This document shows, piece after piece, positions 41,913 to 50,253 of a stretch of 64,000 bases of DNA. The DNA lies in assembly GCA_900766135.1 (NCBI GenBank), contig CAAFUF010000006.1, positions 1 through 64,000 on the forward strand. Direction: 5' to 3'. Numbering within the stretch: position 1 is the first letter of the stretch; each line of letters begins with the position of its first letter. The translations under genes and the position numbers were made by a program. Below the pieces are notes generated by a model, which ran no database searches, was not told the origin of the DNA, and saw only the letters and a program-made list of their open reading frames with translations. This stretch comes from Paenibacillaceae bacterium. GTDB taxonomy: Bacteria > Bacillota > Bacilli > Paenibacillales > Paenibacillaceae.

Positions 41913-44012
41913 TCATTCCTTAACGATAGTCACATTTTGGTAGTAGTGTTGCAAGATTTGCCGGTAATCATACCCGGCGTCGGCTAATCCTTTGGCCCCC
42001 CACTGGGAAAGTCCCAGGCCATGGCCGTTTCCGCGACCGACGAAGACGAATTGGTTCGCCGTGTCGACCACGCGGGCAGTCTTGTCCCCGCTCATCACGA
42101 CCAGCGGACCATTTGCCGCCGTCTTGCCCGATGCCGACTGAATCGTCGTTGCAGACGAGGCCGTCCCTGTTCCCGTAGTTCCTCCTGCACCTTGTACAGT
42201 ATACCGCCCGGTTTGGACGATATCAAACAAGGTGCTGGGCAAGCCGTTCAAAGCGGAACGGTACGAATCCGGATATTTGACGTTAAGCGGCTGCCCGTTG
42301 GCTTGGACCTGCGTCACGCGTCCGGACGGACCACGCTGGGTGACTTCCAGATTCAGAATCGAGGATGGGGCTTCCGTTGACGTTTTACCGTTCAGGGACT
42401 TCACCAGCTCCTCCGAACTGAAAGGTCCGCGAATCCACGCATAGGAGCTGGATTCGGGCACTTTATCCAATACGATGGCCAGATCACCCGGATTCAGCTT
42501 AGCAAGCGGATCCACATCAGATTGAATAAGAGGCAGCTTCCGGACCAGAACGTTGCTGGTCGTCACCGTCAGCTTCTGCAAACCTGCCGGCGTCGTCCCG
42601 TTTAGCGCCGTGTTATCTTCGCGAACGTATCCCGTAATCCCGCTGGACAGCAGAATATGATACCACGATTTCAATGAGGCCTGCGCGGATTCGTCTCCAT
42701 CGCTGGGCACGCTGGAATAGATCGGATTGACATTCCCCCATACCTCGCTCGAATCCGCCGTGACGCCGCCGCTGTTGGACGCGAAGATCCCTTCCACGAT
42801 TTGTCCGTTCCCCGCCACCAGCACTTCTCCGGCCGTGGCGTCAACGGCTTGAACGATGCTGGACACTTCCTTCTCCGTCCCGTTATATACTTGGCTTAAG
42901 GTTGTATCCACAAGTCCGGCTACCTTGAACTTGTTCAATCCCGCATTAAAAAGGGCATAACTGCGTGCCGCGACCGCCTGTGCCTTCAAGGCCTCCTGCG
43001 GCCAAGACGACGGAACTTCGCCGGCGACGACGGAATACAGATATTGTTCTAACGGCAGCTCGTTAACGAGCGCCAGTTGGCCGTTCACTTTACTTATCTC
43101 AAAATCCCCGCGGTAGCTGCGTCCCGAACGCTCAACCACCTGAATCGGAGCATTGCCGTTATCCCGGATCGTTAGTTTGGCGCCTTCTCCGCTTAACTCA
43201 TAATGGTCAACGCCTGCAGGGGCATCCAAGTTCAAAGTCACGTCACGGTGAAGGAGTAATGCGGGGACATTCTCGTTAACCGGAGCCCAGGAAAACCCCG
43301 GGTACAGTCCGGTCAGCTCGGTTTGCAGCGCAGATTGCTCGGATGCGTTCAACGCGCCGCCGACCCATACCGCATATTGCTGCGGCCCGGTCATTGCTAC
43401 AACCGCCTCCGCATGTTGCGCGGACAGCGTTTGGCGAAGATTCGCGGCTTCCGCCTGACTTGTAAACGAACCCGCGGATACGTACAACGGCCCGCGTGCT
43501 TCGGCTTTCCCGCCTTTCAAGGAAGCGGACAGCGTTTGGCCGACCCGGTCCGCCGCTTTCTGCGCTTCTGCCGCACTGACGTAAGGACCCGTATACACGT
43601 AGTATACCGTGCCCCCAGGTTGGTCTACCGCGTAGGCAACCGGTTTATCCGACGTGCCTTGCAGCTTCTTGACCGCAGCGGCAACCGTGGCCCAATCCGC
43701 GGATTCCAACGCTTTGACTTTATATCCGTTGACGCTGAACCTTGCCGTGCCTCCCGCTCCCCATTGGAGCCACGGCTCCGTCACCGAGTTGACGGCAAAG
43801 CCCGCCTCTGCAGCGGCCGCCGTTTTCAGCGTAACGGCCGGCGTCGTCGATTTATAGGTACTGCCCAAGTCCAAATACAGGGCTACCCGAACGTGCGATG
43901 TATCCGAATCGTCAGCCGCTGCCGGCAGGTGAATCATCCCGGCCAGCAGCAAACCTGCGAGAATTCCTTTTCCCCATCGAGCTAACGAAATTGTCCGTTT
44001 TGTACGTTTCAA
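41913..44012 (-). CDS. SpoIID/LytB domain protein with SPOR-like repeats
   Basis: 699 residues and exported: a signal peptide (WGKGILAGLLLAGMIHLPAA) precedes the mature part. From about residue 120 to 240 two SPOR-like units appear (YYVYTGPYVSAAEAQKAADR and PLYVSAGSFTSQAEAANLRQ), a peptidoglycan-binding fold. The SpoIID domain follows with LPLEQYLYSVVAGEVPSSWP, EALKAQAVAARSYALF and near the end GRGNGHGLGLSQWGAKGLAD. SpoIID-type proteins are lytic transglycosylases acting on denuded glycan. The gene sits between ruvB and queA and overlaps the queA region, so it is likely part of a long operon; whether it acts in sporulation or in vegetative wall turnover is open. Confidence 0.88.
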   Translation of the reverse strand: MKRTKRTISLARWGKGILAGLLLAGMIHLPAAADDSDTSHVRVALYLDLGSTYKSTTPAVTLKTAAAAEAGFAVNSVTEPWLQWGAGGTARFSVNGYKVKALESADWATVAAAVKKLQGTSDKPVAYAVDQPGGTVYYVYTGPYVSAAEAQKAADRVGQTLSASLKGGKAEARGPLYVSAGSFTSQAEAANLRQTLSAQHAEAVVAMTGPQQYAVWVGGALNASEQSALQTELTGLYPGFSWAPVNENVPALLLHRDVTLNLDAPAGVDHYELSGEGAKLTIRDNGNAPIQVVERSGRSYRGDFEISKVNGQLALVNELPLEQYLYSVVAGEVPSSWPQEALKAQAVAARSYALFNAGLNKFKVAGLVDTTLSQVYNGTEKEVSSIVQAVDATAGEVLVAGNGQIVEGIFASNSGGVTADSSEVWGNVNPIYSSVPSDGDESAQASLKSWYHILLSSGITGYVREDNTALNGTTPAGLQKLTVTTSNVLVRKLPLIQSDVDPLAKLNPGDLAIVLDKVPESSSYAWIRGPFSSEELVKSLNGKTSTEAPSSILNLEVTQRGPSGRVTQVQANGQPLNVKYPDSYRSALNGLPSTLFDIVQTGRYTVQGAGGTTGTGTASSATTIQSASGKTAANGPLVVMSGDKTARVVDTANQFVFVGRGNGHGLGLSQWGAKGLADAGYDYRQILQHYYQNVTIVKE

Positions 44013-44055
44013 ACCCGCTCTCCTCCTCCATGATGCCTATGGGCTTTGTTAAAAA

Positions 44056-45063
44056 TCAAGGCGTCTCCGGCATCGGCAGACCTAAATGCTGATACGCTGC
44101 CGGCGTAACCATTCGTCCTCGCGGCGTCCGCTGCAAAAACCCGATCTGCAGCAAGTAAGGTTCGTACACGTCCTCGATCGTCTGGCTCTCCTCGCCGATG
44201 GTTGCGGCGATCGTATCCAGCCCGACGGGGCCGCCCCGGAAACTCGTAATCATCGCACGCAGCATTTTATGGTCGATCAAATCCAGCCCCATGGGGTCAA
44301 CCTGCAGCAACTGCAGCGCCTCTTTGGCGATCTCCGAGGTAATCATGCCGTCGCCGCGCACTTGAGCGTAGTCGCGCACACGCTTGAGCAAGCGGTTCGC
44401 GATGCGCGGCGTCCCCCGCGAACGGAGCGCGATTTCCGTTGCCGCATCGCCAACCATTTCGATGCCGAAAATATCCGCGCCCCGCGACACGATATAGCTA
44501 AGCTCATCGATGTTATAAAACTCGAGTCGGCTGACAACCCCGAAACGGTCGCGCAGCGGCGCCGAGAGGAGCCCTGCCCGCGTCGTGGCCCCAACCAGCG
44601 TAAAGGGCGGCAAATCCAACCGAACGGACCGGGCGCTGGGTCCCTTGCCGATCATGATATCCAGCGCGAAATCCTCCATGGCCGGATACAGCACTTCCTC
44701 CACGGTCCGATGCAGTCGGTGAATCTCGTCGATAAACAAAACGTCGCCCTCCTGCAGATTGGTTAGCAGAGCGGCCAAATCCCCCGGCCGCTCGATGGCC
44801 GGTCCCGAGGTCGTGCGCAAATTGACGCCAAGCTCGTTGGCGATGATGTTGGCCAGCGTCGTTTTGCCGAGTCCCGGCGGTCCATACAACAACACGTGAT
44901 CCAGTGCTTCTTTGCGCATTTTCGCCGCTTCGATGTATATTTTTAAATTTTCCTTGATCTGGTTCTGTCCGATATACTCCGCCAAATAACGGGGCCGCAG
45001 GCTTAACTCCACCGCCTGGTCTTCCATCATTAAATTCGCGGAAATGATCCGGTCCTCCATCAT
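44056..45063 (-). CDS. ruvB: Holliday junction branch migration ATPase RuvB
   Basis: AAA+ motor that drives branch migration with RuvA. 335 residues, Walker A GPPGLGKTT at 61-69, Walker B LFIDEIHRL with Asp112-Glu113, sensor 1 LVGATTRAG, arginine finger region APLRDRFG, and a C-terminal winged helix (RTPRGRMVTPAAYQHL). GGGGAG precedes the ATG. It follows ruvA by 29 bp. Confidence 0.97.
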   Translation of the reverse strand: MMEDRIISANLMMEDQAVELSLRPRYLAEYIGQNQIKENLKIYIEAAKMRKEALDHVLLYGPPGLGKTTLANIIANELGVNLRTTSGPAIERPGDLAALLTNLQEGDVLFIDEIHRLHRTVEEVLYPAMEDFALDIMIGKGPSARSVRLDLPPFTLVGATTRAGLLSAPLRDRFGVVSRLEFYNIDELSYIVSRGADIFGIEMVGDAATEIALRSRGTPRIANRLLKRVRDYAQVRGDGMITSEIAKEALQLLQVDPMGLDLIDHKMLRAMITSFRGGPVGLDTIAATIGEESQTIEDVYEPYLLQIGFLQRTPRGRMVTPAAYQHLGLPMPETP

Positions 45064-45092
45064 GCGCTAAGCTCCCCTTCCTGTCCTTATCC

Positions 45093-45713
45093 TTAGCCGG
45101 CGTACAGCAGCTTGAGCGCCTTCTTCATGACGGAATCCACCGCCTCGTCCGGCCCGACATCGTCCTTCAGGCGATGCCATACCTTGTCCAGCTCCGCTTC
45201 GGTATACCCTAGCGCTTTCAGGCCTTCCCGCGCCGCTGGCCATCCCGGATTACCGCCATCCCGCAAAGCCTCGCCGCTATCCGCAGGTATCGGATCAAAC
45301 AACGTGCCGCCAACGCCCTCCAGCTTGTCTTTGAGGTCCAAAATCATCCGCTGGGCCGTCTTCTTCCCAATCCCCGGCAGCTTGGTCAAAAAAGCGATAT
45401 TCTCCTGATGAATCGCCGCCACGACATGGTCCGGGCTCCCACCGCTTAAGATCCCTAGCGCCACACGCGGTCCGATGCCGGATACCTCGATCAGCTTGCG
45501 GAACAGCTTTTGCTCTTCGCGGGTCGGAAATCCAAACAACAGGATCGCATCCTCACGCACATGGTGATGGGTAAACACCGTCACCGTTTCTTGTCCTTTG
45601 GCTGCAAAAGCATATGGATTCGGACAAAACACCCGATACCCGACACCTTGCACATCCAAGACGACGTACTCTGTCTCCAAATGAGCAATCTGGCCCCGTA
45701 AAAAATCGATCAT
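45093..45713 (-). CDS. ruvA: Holliday junction DNA helicase subunit RuvA
   Basis: Junction-binding tetramer, 206 residues. Seen are the OB fold (MIDFLRGQIAHLETEYVVLD), two helix-hairpin-helix segments (SGIGPRVALGILSG and LPGIGKKTAQRMILDLKDKL), and the C-terminal RuvB-binding domain (LKALGYTEAELDKVWHRL). GAGG lies ten bases before the ATG, which overlaps the ruvC stop by four bases. Confidence 0.97.
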   Translation of the reverse strand: MIDFLRGQIAHLETEYVVLDVQGVGYRVFCPNPYAFAAKGQETVTVFTHHHVREDAILLFGFPTREEQKLFRKLIEVSGIGPRVALGILSGGSPDHVVAAIHQENIAFLTKLPGIGKKTAQRMILDLKDKLEGVGGTLFDPIPADSGEALRDGGNPGWPAAREGLKALGYTEAELDKVWHRLKDDVGPDEAVDSVMKKALKLLYAG

Positions 45714-46213
45714 GAACGTAATACCTCGTTTATTTTAGAATTTAAAGTATAAGAATGCGCATGGCAGATCGCCACGGATAACGCGTCCGCCACGTCGTCC
45801 GGCTTCGGGATCGCCTGGAGCTTCAGGAACATGCGGGTCATTTCCTGCACCTGCCGTTTCTCGGCCTTCCCATATCCCACGATCGCCTGCTTGACCTGCA
45901 TCGGGGTATATTCCGCAATCGGCAGCCCCTTCTGCGCCGCGGCGAGCACCAACACGCCCCTCGCTTGACTGACCGACATCGCCGTCGTTACGTTCCGATT
46001 AAAAAACAATTTCTCGAATGCCACCGCATCCGGCTTATATTTGTCAATCAACTGAACCATCGCTTCATAAACATGCATGAGCCGCTCTTCCTCCGGCGTA
46101 TGGGCTTCCGTTTGGATGCACCCGTACTGCACCGGCGTGACTTTGCTGCCCTGTTTATCGATAAATCCGAACCCGACAATGGCGATGCCGGGGTCAATCC
46201 CAAGTATACGCAA
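45710..46213 (-). CDS. ruvC: Holliday junction resolvase RuvC
   Basis: Cuts Holliday junctions. 167 residues, RNase H-like fold with acidic residues in ILGIDPGIAIVGFG (Asp7), DAVAFEKLFFNRNVTTAMS (Glu) and the C-terminal PDDVADALSVAICHAH. The start is TTG with GGGAGAG seven bases upstream. RuvC is present in this window as the third ruv gene, whereas B. subtilis has RecU instead; its presence together with ruvAB is common in Paenibacillaceae as far as I know. Confidence 0.95.
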   Translation of the reverse strand: MRILGIDPGIAIVGFGFIDKQGSKVTPVQYGCIQTEAHTPEEERLMHVYEAMVQLIDKYKPDAVAFEKLFFNRNVTTAMSVSQARGVLVLAAAQKGLPIAEYTPMQVKQAIVGYGKAEKRQVQEMTRMFLKLQAIPKPDDVADALSVAICHAHSYTLNSKINEVLRS

Positions 46214-46370
46214 GGCTCATCTCTCCCTATCGTTGCTTAAACTCCCCCATGATCCTTGGATGGAGCCCTGTCCCGCGCAAAGCGAACATATGTATTCACT
46301 TTATTATAGCAAAAGATCGCTAAACATTGAGGAAAAACTTTGTAGTACCGGAAATCCTCCGGGAAAAACA

Positions 46371-46398
46371 AAAAAAGACGTTACCGGGTAACGTCTTT
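46371..46398 (-). terminator. Rho-independent terminator of bofC
   Basis: AAAGACGTTACC and GGTAACGTCTTT form a 12-base stem with a one-base loop overlap, followed on the minus strand by seven T and further T-rich sequence. It lies 40 bp after the bofC stop. Confidence 0.85.
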
Positions 46399-46439
46399 CC
46401 GTCAATACGTTATTTTAACGGGAGAGAGGATTAAAAGCG

Positions 46440-47123
46440 CTACGGCTCTTCATCCTGCTGCATGACCCTCTCCGACGGCTCGATCGCAAAGTCGCTGAAG
46501 GTGGACAGCACACTGTTGTACTCCTCCACATCCTGAATTCGGATTCCCTGTTGAAGTTGTTGAATCACTTCCGCCGGCAATGCGCTCTCCATCATCTCCA
46601 CGTCCATCTGAAAAAAAGTGCGGATCACCTTCTCCTTCTTGGGCGGGCCGTCAAACAGCGTCAAATTGCCATCCTTGTCCAGACCGATATAACCTCGTGT
46701 TTTGCAGGTGTCGGAAAGGCCGTTGATTTTCTCCTCGATCCAAACATCGCCGCCTGCGCCAAGCCGTCCTTCCCATGCAGGGTGGTCTTTCATCAGCGTG
46801 GCGATTTCCTCCGGCGTCATGATGCCAAGAACGCTGCTTTCTTCGCCGCAGGTATATATTTTCGTCAAATGCACGATTCTCGATTTATCCTCTTCCAGGT
46901 CCAACAACCATTCTTCATCGGCATCCGGGGCGGCTTCCTGCCATTTCCCCAAGGTTTGGATCGCCATCGGTTCGCGGGCCATCAGCTTTTCCATTTGATC
47001 GGATAATGGGAGCCCCATCCAGGCCATAACCGCAATCAAACAAAAGGCGCTGGCGGTCCATATGGCGCGTCTCCATCTTCTCCATCGTTTTTTCAGATGT
47101 TTTTTGATTTGGAAGATATTCAC
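46440..47123 (-). CDS. bofC: Bypass-of-forespore protein BofC
   Basis: Forespore-made regulator that in B. subtilis restrains SpoIVB and thus pro-sigma-K activation. 227 residues: basic N-terminus, one signal-type hydrophobic segment (AIWTASAFCLIAVMAWMGLP), then the extracytoplasmic part with HLTKIYTCGEESSVLGIMTP and GYIGLDKDGNLTLFDGPP, which are BofC hallmarks. GTG start with GGGG six bases upstream. The place beside ruvCAB matches Bacillus. Confidence 0.88.
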   Translation of the reverse strand: MNIFQIKKHLKKRWRRWRRAIWTASAFCLIAVMAWMGLPLSDQMEKLMAREPMAIQTLGKWQEAAPDADEEWLLDLEEDKSRIVHLTKIYTCGEESSVLGIMTPEEIATLMKDHPAWEGRLGAGGDVWIEEKINGLSDTCKTRGYIGLDKDGNLTLFDGPPKKEKVIRTFFQMDVEMMESALPAEVIQQLQQGIRIQDVEEYNSVLSTFSDFAIEPSERVMQQDEEP

Positions 47124-47221
47124 GGTTATCCCCTTCTATCGGACTTTTGTCTCTATTGTGGCCGACAGCGAGAACCTTTATTCAATTTTGGAAAACGGTG
47201 GAGTTCCAAGAAAACGAAGCT

Positions 47222-47258
47222 AAAAACAAAAGCAGCCATCCTGTAAGGATGACTGCTT
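47222..47258 (-). terminator. Terminator of tRNA-Pro
   Basis: AAGCAGTCATCC pairs with GGATGGCTGCTT (one mismatch) around a short loop, then TTTGTTTTTAG on the minus strand. It begins eight bases after the tRNA 3' end. Confidence 0.8.
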
Positions 47259-47265
47259 GCATGAA

Positions 47266-47339
47266 TCGGGACGACACGATTCGAACATGCGACCCCCTGG
47301 TCCCAAACCAGGTGCTCTACCAAGCTGAGCTACGTCCCG
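47266..47339 (-). tRNA. tRNA-Pro (anticodon TGG)
   Basis: A 74-nt cloverleaf on the minus strand. The acceptor is CGGGACG/CGTCCCG with discriminator A, the D-arm contains AGCTCAGCTTGGTAGAGC, the anticodon arm is CCTGG-TTTGGGA-CCAGG with anticodon TGG, and the T-arm contains GTTCGAATC. No CCA is encoded. It stands alone, followed by its own terminator. Confidence 0.97.
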
Positions 47340-47414
47340 TAAACGAATGGCTTACCGATTTCTAAAATCGAGCCACTTTTTCTATTATAGCGACCTAAGT
47401 AGGAAAGTCAAGGA

Positions 47415-47900
47415 CTAATATTCGATTTTCGTGGTCGAGCTTCTCCAGGAATGAAACGGAAGCAGACTTTGATCCGTTCGCAGCTGTCTCATCGGGATGG
47501 ATCGTTGGGCCAGAGGTAAAGCGATTTCTTCGTAGATGAACTGATCATCAAATCCGATGGCTGCGGCCTCCTCTTTGGTGCAGGCAAAATATACGGCATC
47601 CGGGCGTGCCCAGTAAATGGCCCCGATACACATCGGACAGGGCTCGCAACTGGTATATAGGGTACAGCCCTTCAGCTGAAAATCATTGAGGTAACGGCAG
47701 GCCTCACGGATCGCTTGAACCTCGGCATGGGCCGTCGGATCGTTTAAGGCGGTGACGCGGTTCCGCCCCTTCCCGATCATTCTCCCGTCCTTGACGACAA
47801 TCGCCCCAAACGGGCCTCCATCGACATGGCGGACGTTCTCATACGCTTCACGAATGGCCATTTCCATCCAATCGCTGTGTTCCCTTACTGTCAACGTCAT
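47415..47900 (-). CDS. guaD: Guanine deaminase
   Basis: Zinc enzyme turning guanine into xanthine. 161 residues from the ATG at 47900 (AAGG five bases upstream); an in-frame extension of 46 codons has no similarity. The zinc and catalytic motifs are NDPTAHAEVQAI (His58, Glu60) and TSCEPCPMCIGAIYWA (Cys88, Cys91). The tail HSWRSSTTKIEY resembles GuaD of Bacillus, where the C-terminus is swapped between subunits. Other nucleoside deaminases (TadA) lack this tail. It stands as a single gene. Confidence 0.88.
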   Translation of the reverse strand: MTLTVREHSDWMEMAIREAYENVRHVDGGPFGAIVVKDGRMIGKGRNRVTALNDPTAHAEVQAIREACRYLNDFQLKGCTLYTSCEPCPMCIGAIYWARPDAVYFACTKEEAAAIGFDDQFIYEEIALPLAQRSIPMRQLRTDQSLLPFHSWRSSTTKIEY

Positions 47901-48003
47901 CGCAACCTTCTCCCCTCCGGCGTGCTCGGCGCTGGTTTTCTCCGCATTATATCTCGCATCCGAAGGAGCAGCTACCGCCATCGGGAAGATTTGTGCATAG
48001 AAA

Positions 48004-48051
48004 CAAAAAACAGGTTCAATCGCTGGCTCGAAAGCCAAACGATTGAACCTG
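48004..48051 (-). terminator. Terminator of the carbohydrate operon
   Basis: CAGGTTCAATCG and CGATTGAACCTG form the outer stem with an inner TTGGCT/AGCCAG stem and a TTTC-type loop; six T follow on the minus strand. It ends the run of six minus-strand genes from 56917 to 48116. Confidence 0.9.
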
Positions 48052-48115
48052 CCTGTTAGATGCCGTTTTTTTCTTTTATCGCTTATTCTGGTTCAAAGCC
48101 CAGGGGAAGCCAATT

Positions 48116-49084
48116 TTAGGCCCACCAAATCGTAGAGGGTTGCTCATGAATCATGATCGATTTTAAGTGAGCAACCGCACGGCTCAACCCTTCGTCGATG
48201 GACATCATTGGATCCTCATGCTCAATGCTCAGAACATAATCATAACCAAAAGTCCGTAAAGCCGAAATCATATCCGACCAAACTTTCAAATCATGACCGC
48301 AGCCTACCGTACGGAAAGTCCAGGCACGGGTTTTCACGTTTCCGTAGGGCTGCATGTCCGTTAATCCGTGCATATTGATATTGTCTTGATCCAAATAGGT
48401 ATCTTTGGCGTGGAAATGGTGGATCGCACCCGCTTCTCCAAGAATTTTGACGGCCGCTACCGGATCAATTCCTTGCCACCATAAATGACTTGGGTCCAAA
48501 TTACAACCGATGGCTTTTCCGGTCGCTTCCCGCAATTTCAGCATCGTATAGGGCGTGTGGGCCAAGAAGCCCCCATGAAGCTCGATCCCGATTTTCACGC
48601 CGGCCGCTTCCGCCTCCGCGTTAATCCCTTTCCAATAAGGAATAAGTTTCTGCTCCCACTGATAATTATAGCTATCGTTGTATTCGTTCGGCCAAGGAAT
48701 CACAGGCCAGTTCAAATGGGTATCAGATGCATTTCCCCCAGACACGCCCGAAAACCCGTTTACAACCGGTACGTTCATCAAACTTGCCAATTTAATGGTT
48801 TTACGAAGTAATTCGTCCGCTTCAGACGCCACTTCCTGAATTGGAGAAATCGGATTATGATGGCAGCTTAATGCTGAAATCTCCAATCCCTTATCCTCAA
48901 GCTTGGCTAAGTATTCACTCCGAGCCTCACGGCTTTCCAATAATTTGTCAATCACTAAATGGGCGTTGCCTGGAGAGCCCCCGGTCCCGATTTCTACGGT
49001 TTGCAATCCTTTTTTGGCAACTTCCTCAATCATTTCCTCAAAACTTAAATGATTAAACAACGGGGTAAAAACGCCCAGTTTCAT
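48116..49084 (-). CDS. Sugar phosphate isomerase/epimerase-like TIM barrel
   Basis: 322 residues of the xylose isomerase-like (AP endonuclease 2) superfamily. It starts MKLGVFTPLFNHLSFEEMIE and carries metal-site type residues in GVKIGIELHGGF, NLDPSHLWWQGIDPV, IHHFHAKDTYLD and YVLSIEHEDP. These enzymes isomerise or dehydrate sugars and inositols. AAGGAG lies seven bases before the ATG at 49084. It is the last gene of the operon, after a Gfo/Idh/MocA dehydrogenase, a common pairing in catabolism of oxidised sugars. The exact substrate is unknown. Confidence 0.85.
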   Translation of the reverse strand: MKLGVFTPLFNHLSFEEMIEEVAKKGLQTVEIGTGGSPGNAHLVIDKLLESREARSEYLAKLEDKGLEISALSCHHNPISPIQEVASEADELLRKTIKLASLMNVPVVNGFSGVSGGNASDTHLNWPVIPWPNEYNDSYNYQWEQKLIPYWKGINAEAEAAGVKIGIELHGGFLAHTPYTMLKLREATGKAIGCNLDPSHLWWQGIDPVAAVKILGEAGAIHHFHAKDTYLDQDNINMHGLTDMQPYGNVKTRAWTFRTVGCGHDLKVWSDMISALRTFGYDYVLSIEHEDPMMSIDEGLSRAVAHLKSIMIHEQPSTIWWA

Positions 49085-49142
49085 ACGATTACTCCTTTCT
49101 ATTTTCACGGGCTTCGTAAGACCAATGTTGGGTGTTCTCTTT

Positions 49143-50216
49143 CTACAAATAAACGGGCTCGCCGAGATTTGAAGATTTGTAAAGCGCCTCTAATATTTCA
49201 GTAACCACCAAGGCTTCTTCCGGTTTCACTACCGGTTCGATATCATTGATAATCGCATTTATCCAAGATTTTGCTTCGAGAAGCTCCGGTCTTTCGCTTT
49301 CCCCATCATAGAAATCGGCTCCGCCCGCTTGCATCTTTATTTTCTTTTCATATAGTAGGCCGTGATCCTCACCATTAATGGTTAGACCATCGTTCATGTC
49401 AGCCCCTGCCTTCGTACCGCAAAGTGTAGTTTTGGCTTCTTTTACATCCAAGCTGTTTAAGGCCCAACTGGATTCCAGAAAGATCGTTGCGCCATTTTCC
49501 ATCACAATAAAACCAAAGGCAGAGTCTTCGACGGTAAATTTGTCAGGATCCCATGGTCCCCAAGCGTTGGCGGCATTTGGAGTTCGGGATAATTCATGGT
49601 ACGTTTTTCCAACCACATACTTGGGCTTATAGTTATTCATCATCCAAAGAGTTAGGTCTAAGGCATGCGTGCCAATATCGATCAAAGGCCCCCCGCCCTG
49701 GGCTTCCTCATTCAGGAAGACCCCCCAAGTCGGTACCGCGCGGCGACGAATGGCATGGGCCTTTCCAAAATAAATTTCCCCCAATCCGCCTTCTTCGCAA
49801 ACCTCGTGCAAATATCTTGAATCTGTCCGGAAGCGGTTTTGATAACCTATCGTTAATTTTTTGCCGGTACGCTTGGAGGCTTCAATCATGCTTCTTGCCT
49901 CTTCGGATGTTTTCGCCATCGGTTTTTCACACATCACATGACAGCCTGCTTCCATGGCTGCAATGGATAATTCGGCATGAGAAGAGTTTGGGGTACAGAC
50001 ATGTACGACATCCAGTTTGGTGTTGGATAGCATCTTCTTGTAATCGTCAAAAACCTGCGCATCCTTCGTGCCGAATTTATTTTTTGCTTCTTCTGCCCGC
50101 TCCACGATGATATCGCAAAATGCTACCATTTCTACATTTTCAACCTTTGATAGTGCAGTCATATGCTTGCCCTTGGCAATGCCGCCACATCCGATAATTC
50201 CAATCCTTAATGTCAT
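49143..50216 (-). CDS. Gfo/Idh/MocA family oxidoreductase
   Basis: NAD(P)-dependent dehydrogenase, 357 residues. The N-terminal Rossmann motif GIIGCGGIAKGKH lies at residues 6-18, and the family EKP motif is in HVMCEKPMAKTSEEA. The C-terminal alpha-beta domain contains GGGPLIDIGTHALDLTLWMM. AGGAGG precedes the ATG at 50216; a longer in-frame start is not supported. It is 37 bp after the GH38 gene and 58 bp before the isomerase-like gene. It probably oxidises a sugar released by the mannosidase, but substrate specificity cannot be read from sequence. Confidence 0.88.
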   Translation of the reverse strand: MTLRIGIIGCGGIAKGKHMTALSKVENVEMVAFCDIIVERAEEAKNKFGTKDAQVFDDYKKMLSNTKLDVVHVCTPNSSHAELSIAAMEAGCHVMCEKPMAKTSEEARSMIEASKRTGKKLTIGYQNRFRTDSRYLHEVCEEGGLGEIYFGKAHAIRRRAVPTWGVFLNEEAQGGGPLIDIGTHALDLTLWMMNNYKPKYVVGKTYHELSRTPNAANAWGPWDPDKFTVEDSAFGFIVMENGATIFLESSWALNSLDVKEAKTTLCGTKAGADMNDGLTINGEDHGLLYEKKIKMQAGGADFYDGESERPELLEAKSWINAIINDIEPVVKPEEALVVTEILEALYKSSNLGEPVYL

Positions 50217-50253
50217 ATTCCGCCTCCTGGAATTCTTTATATTGGGATACGCG

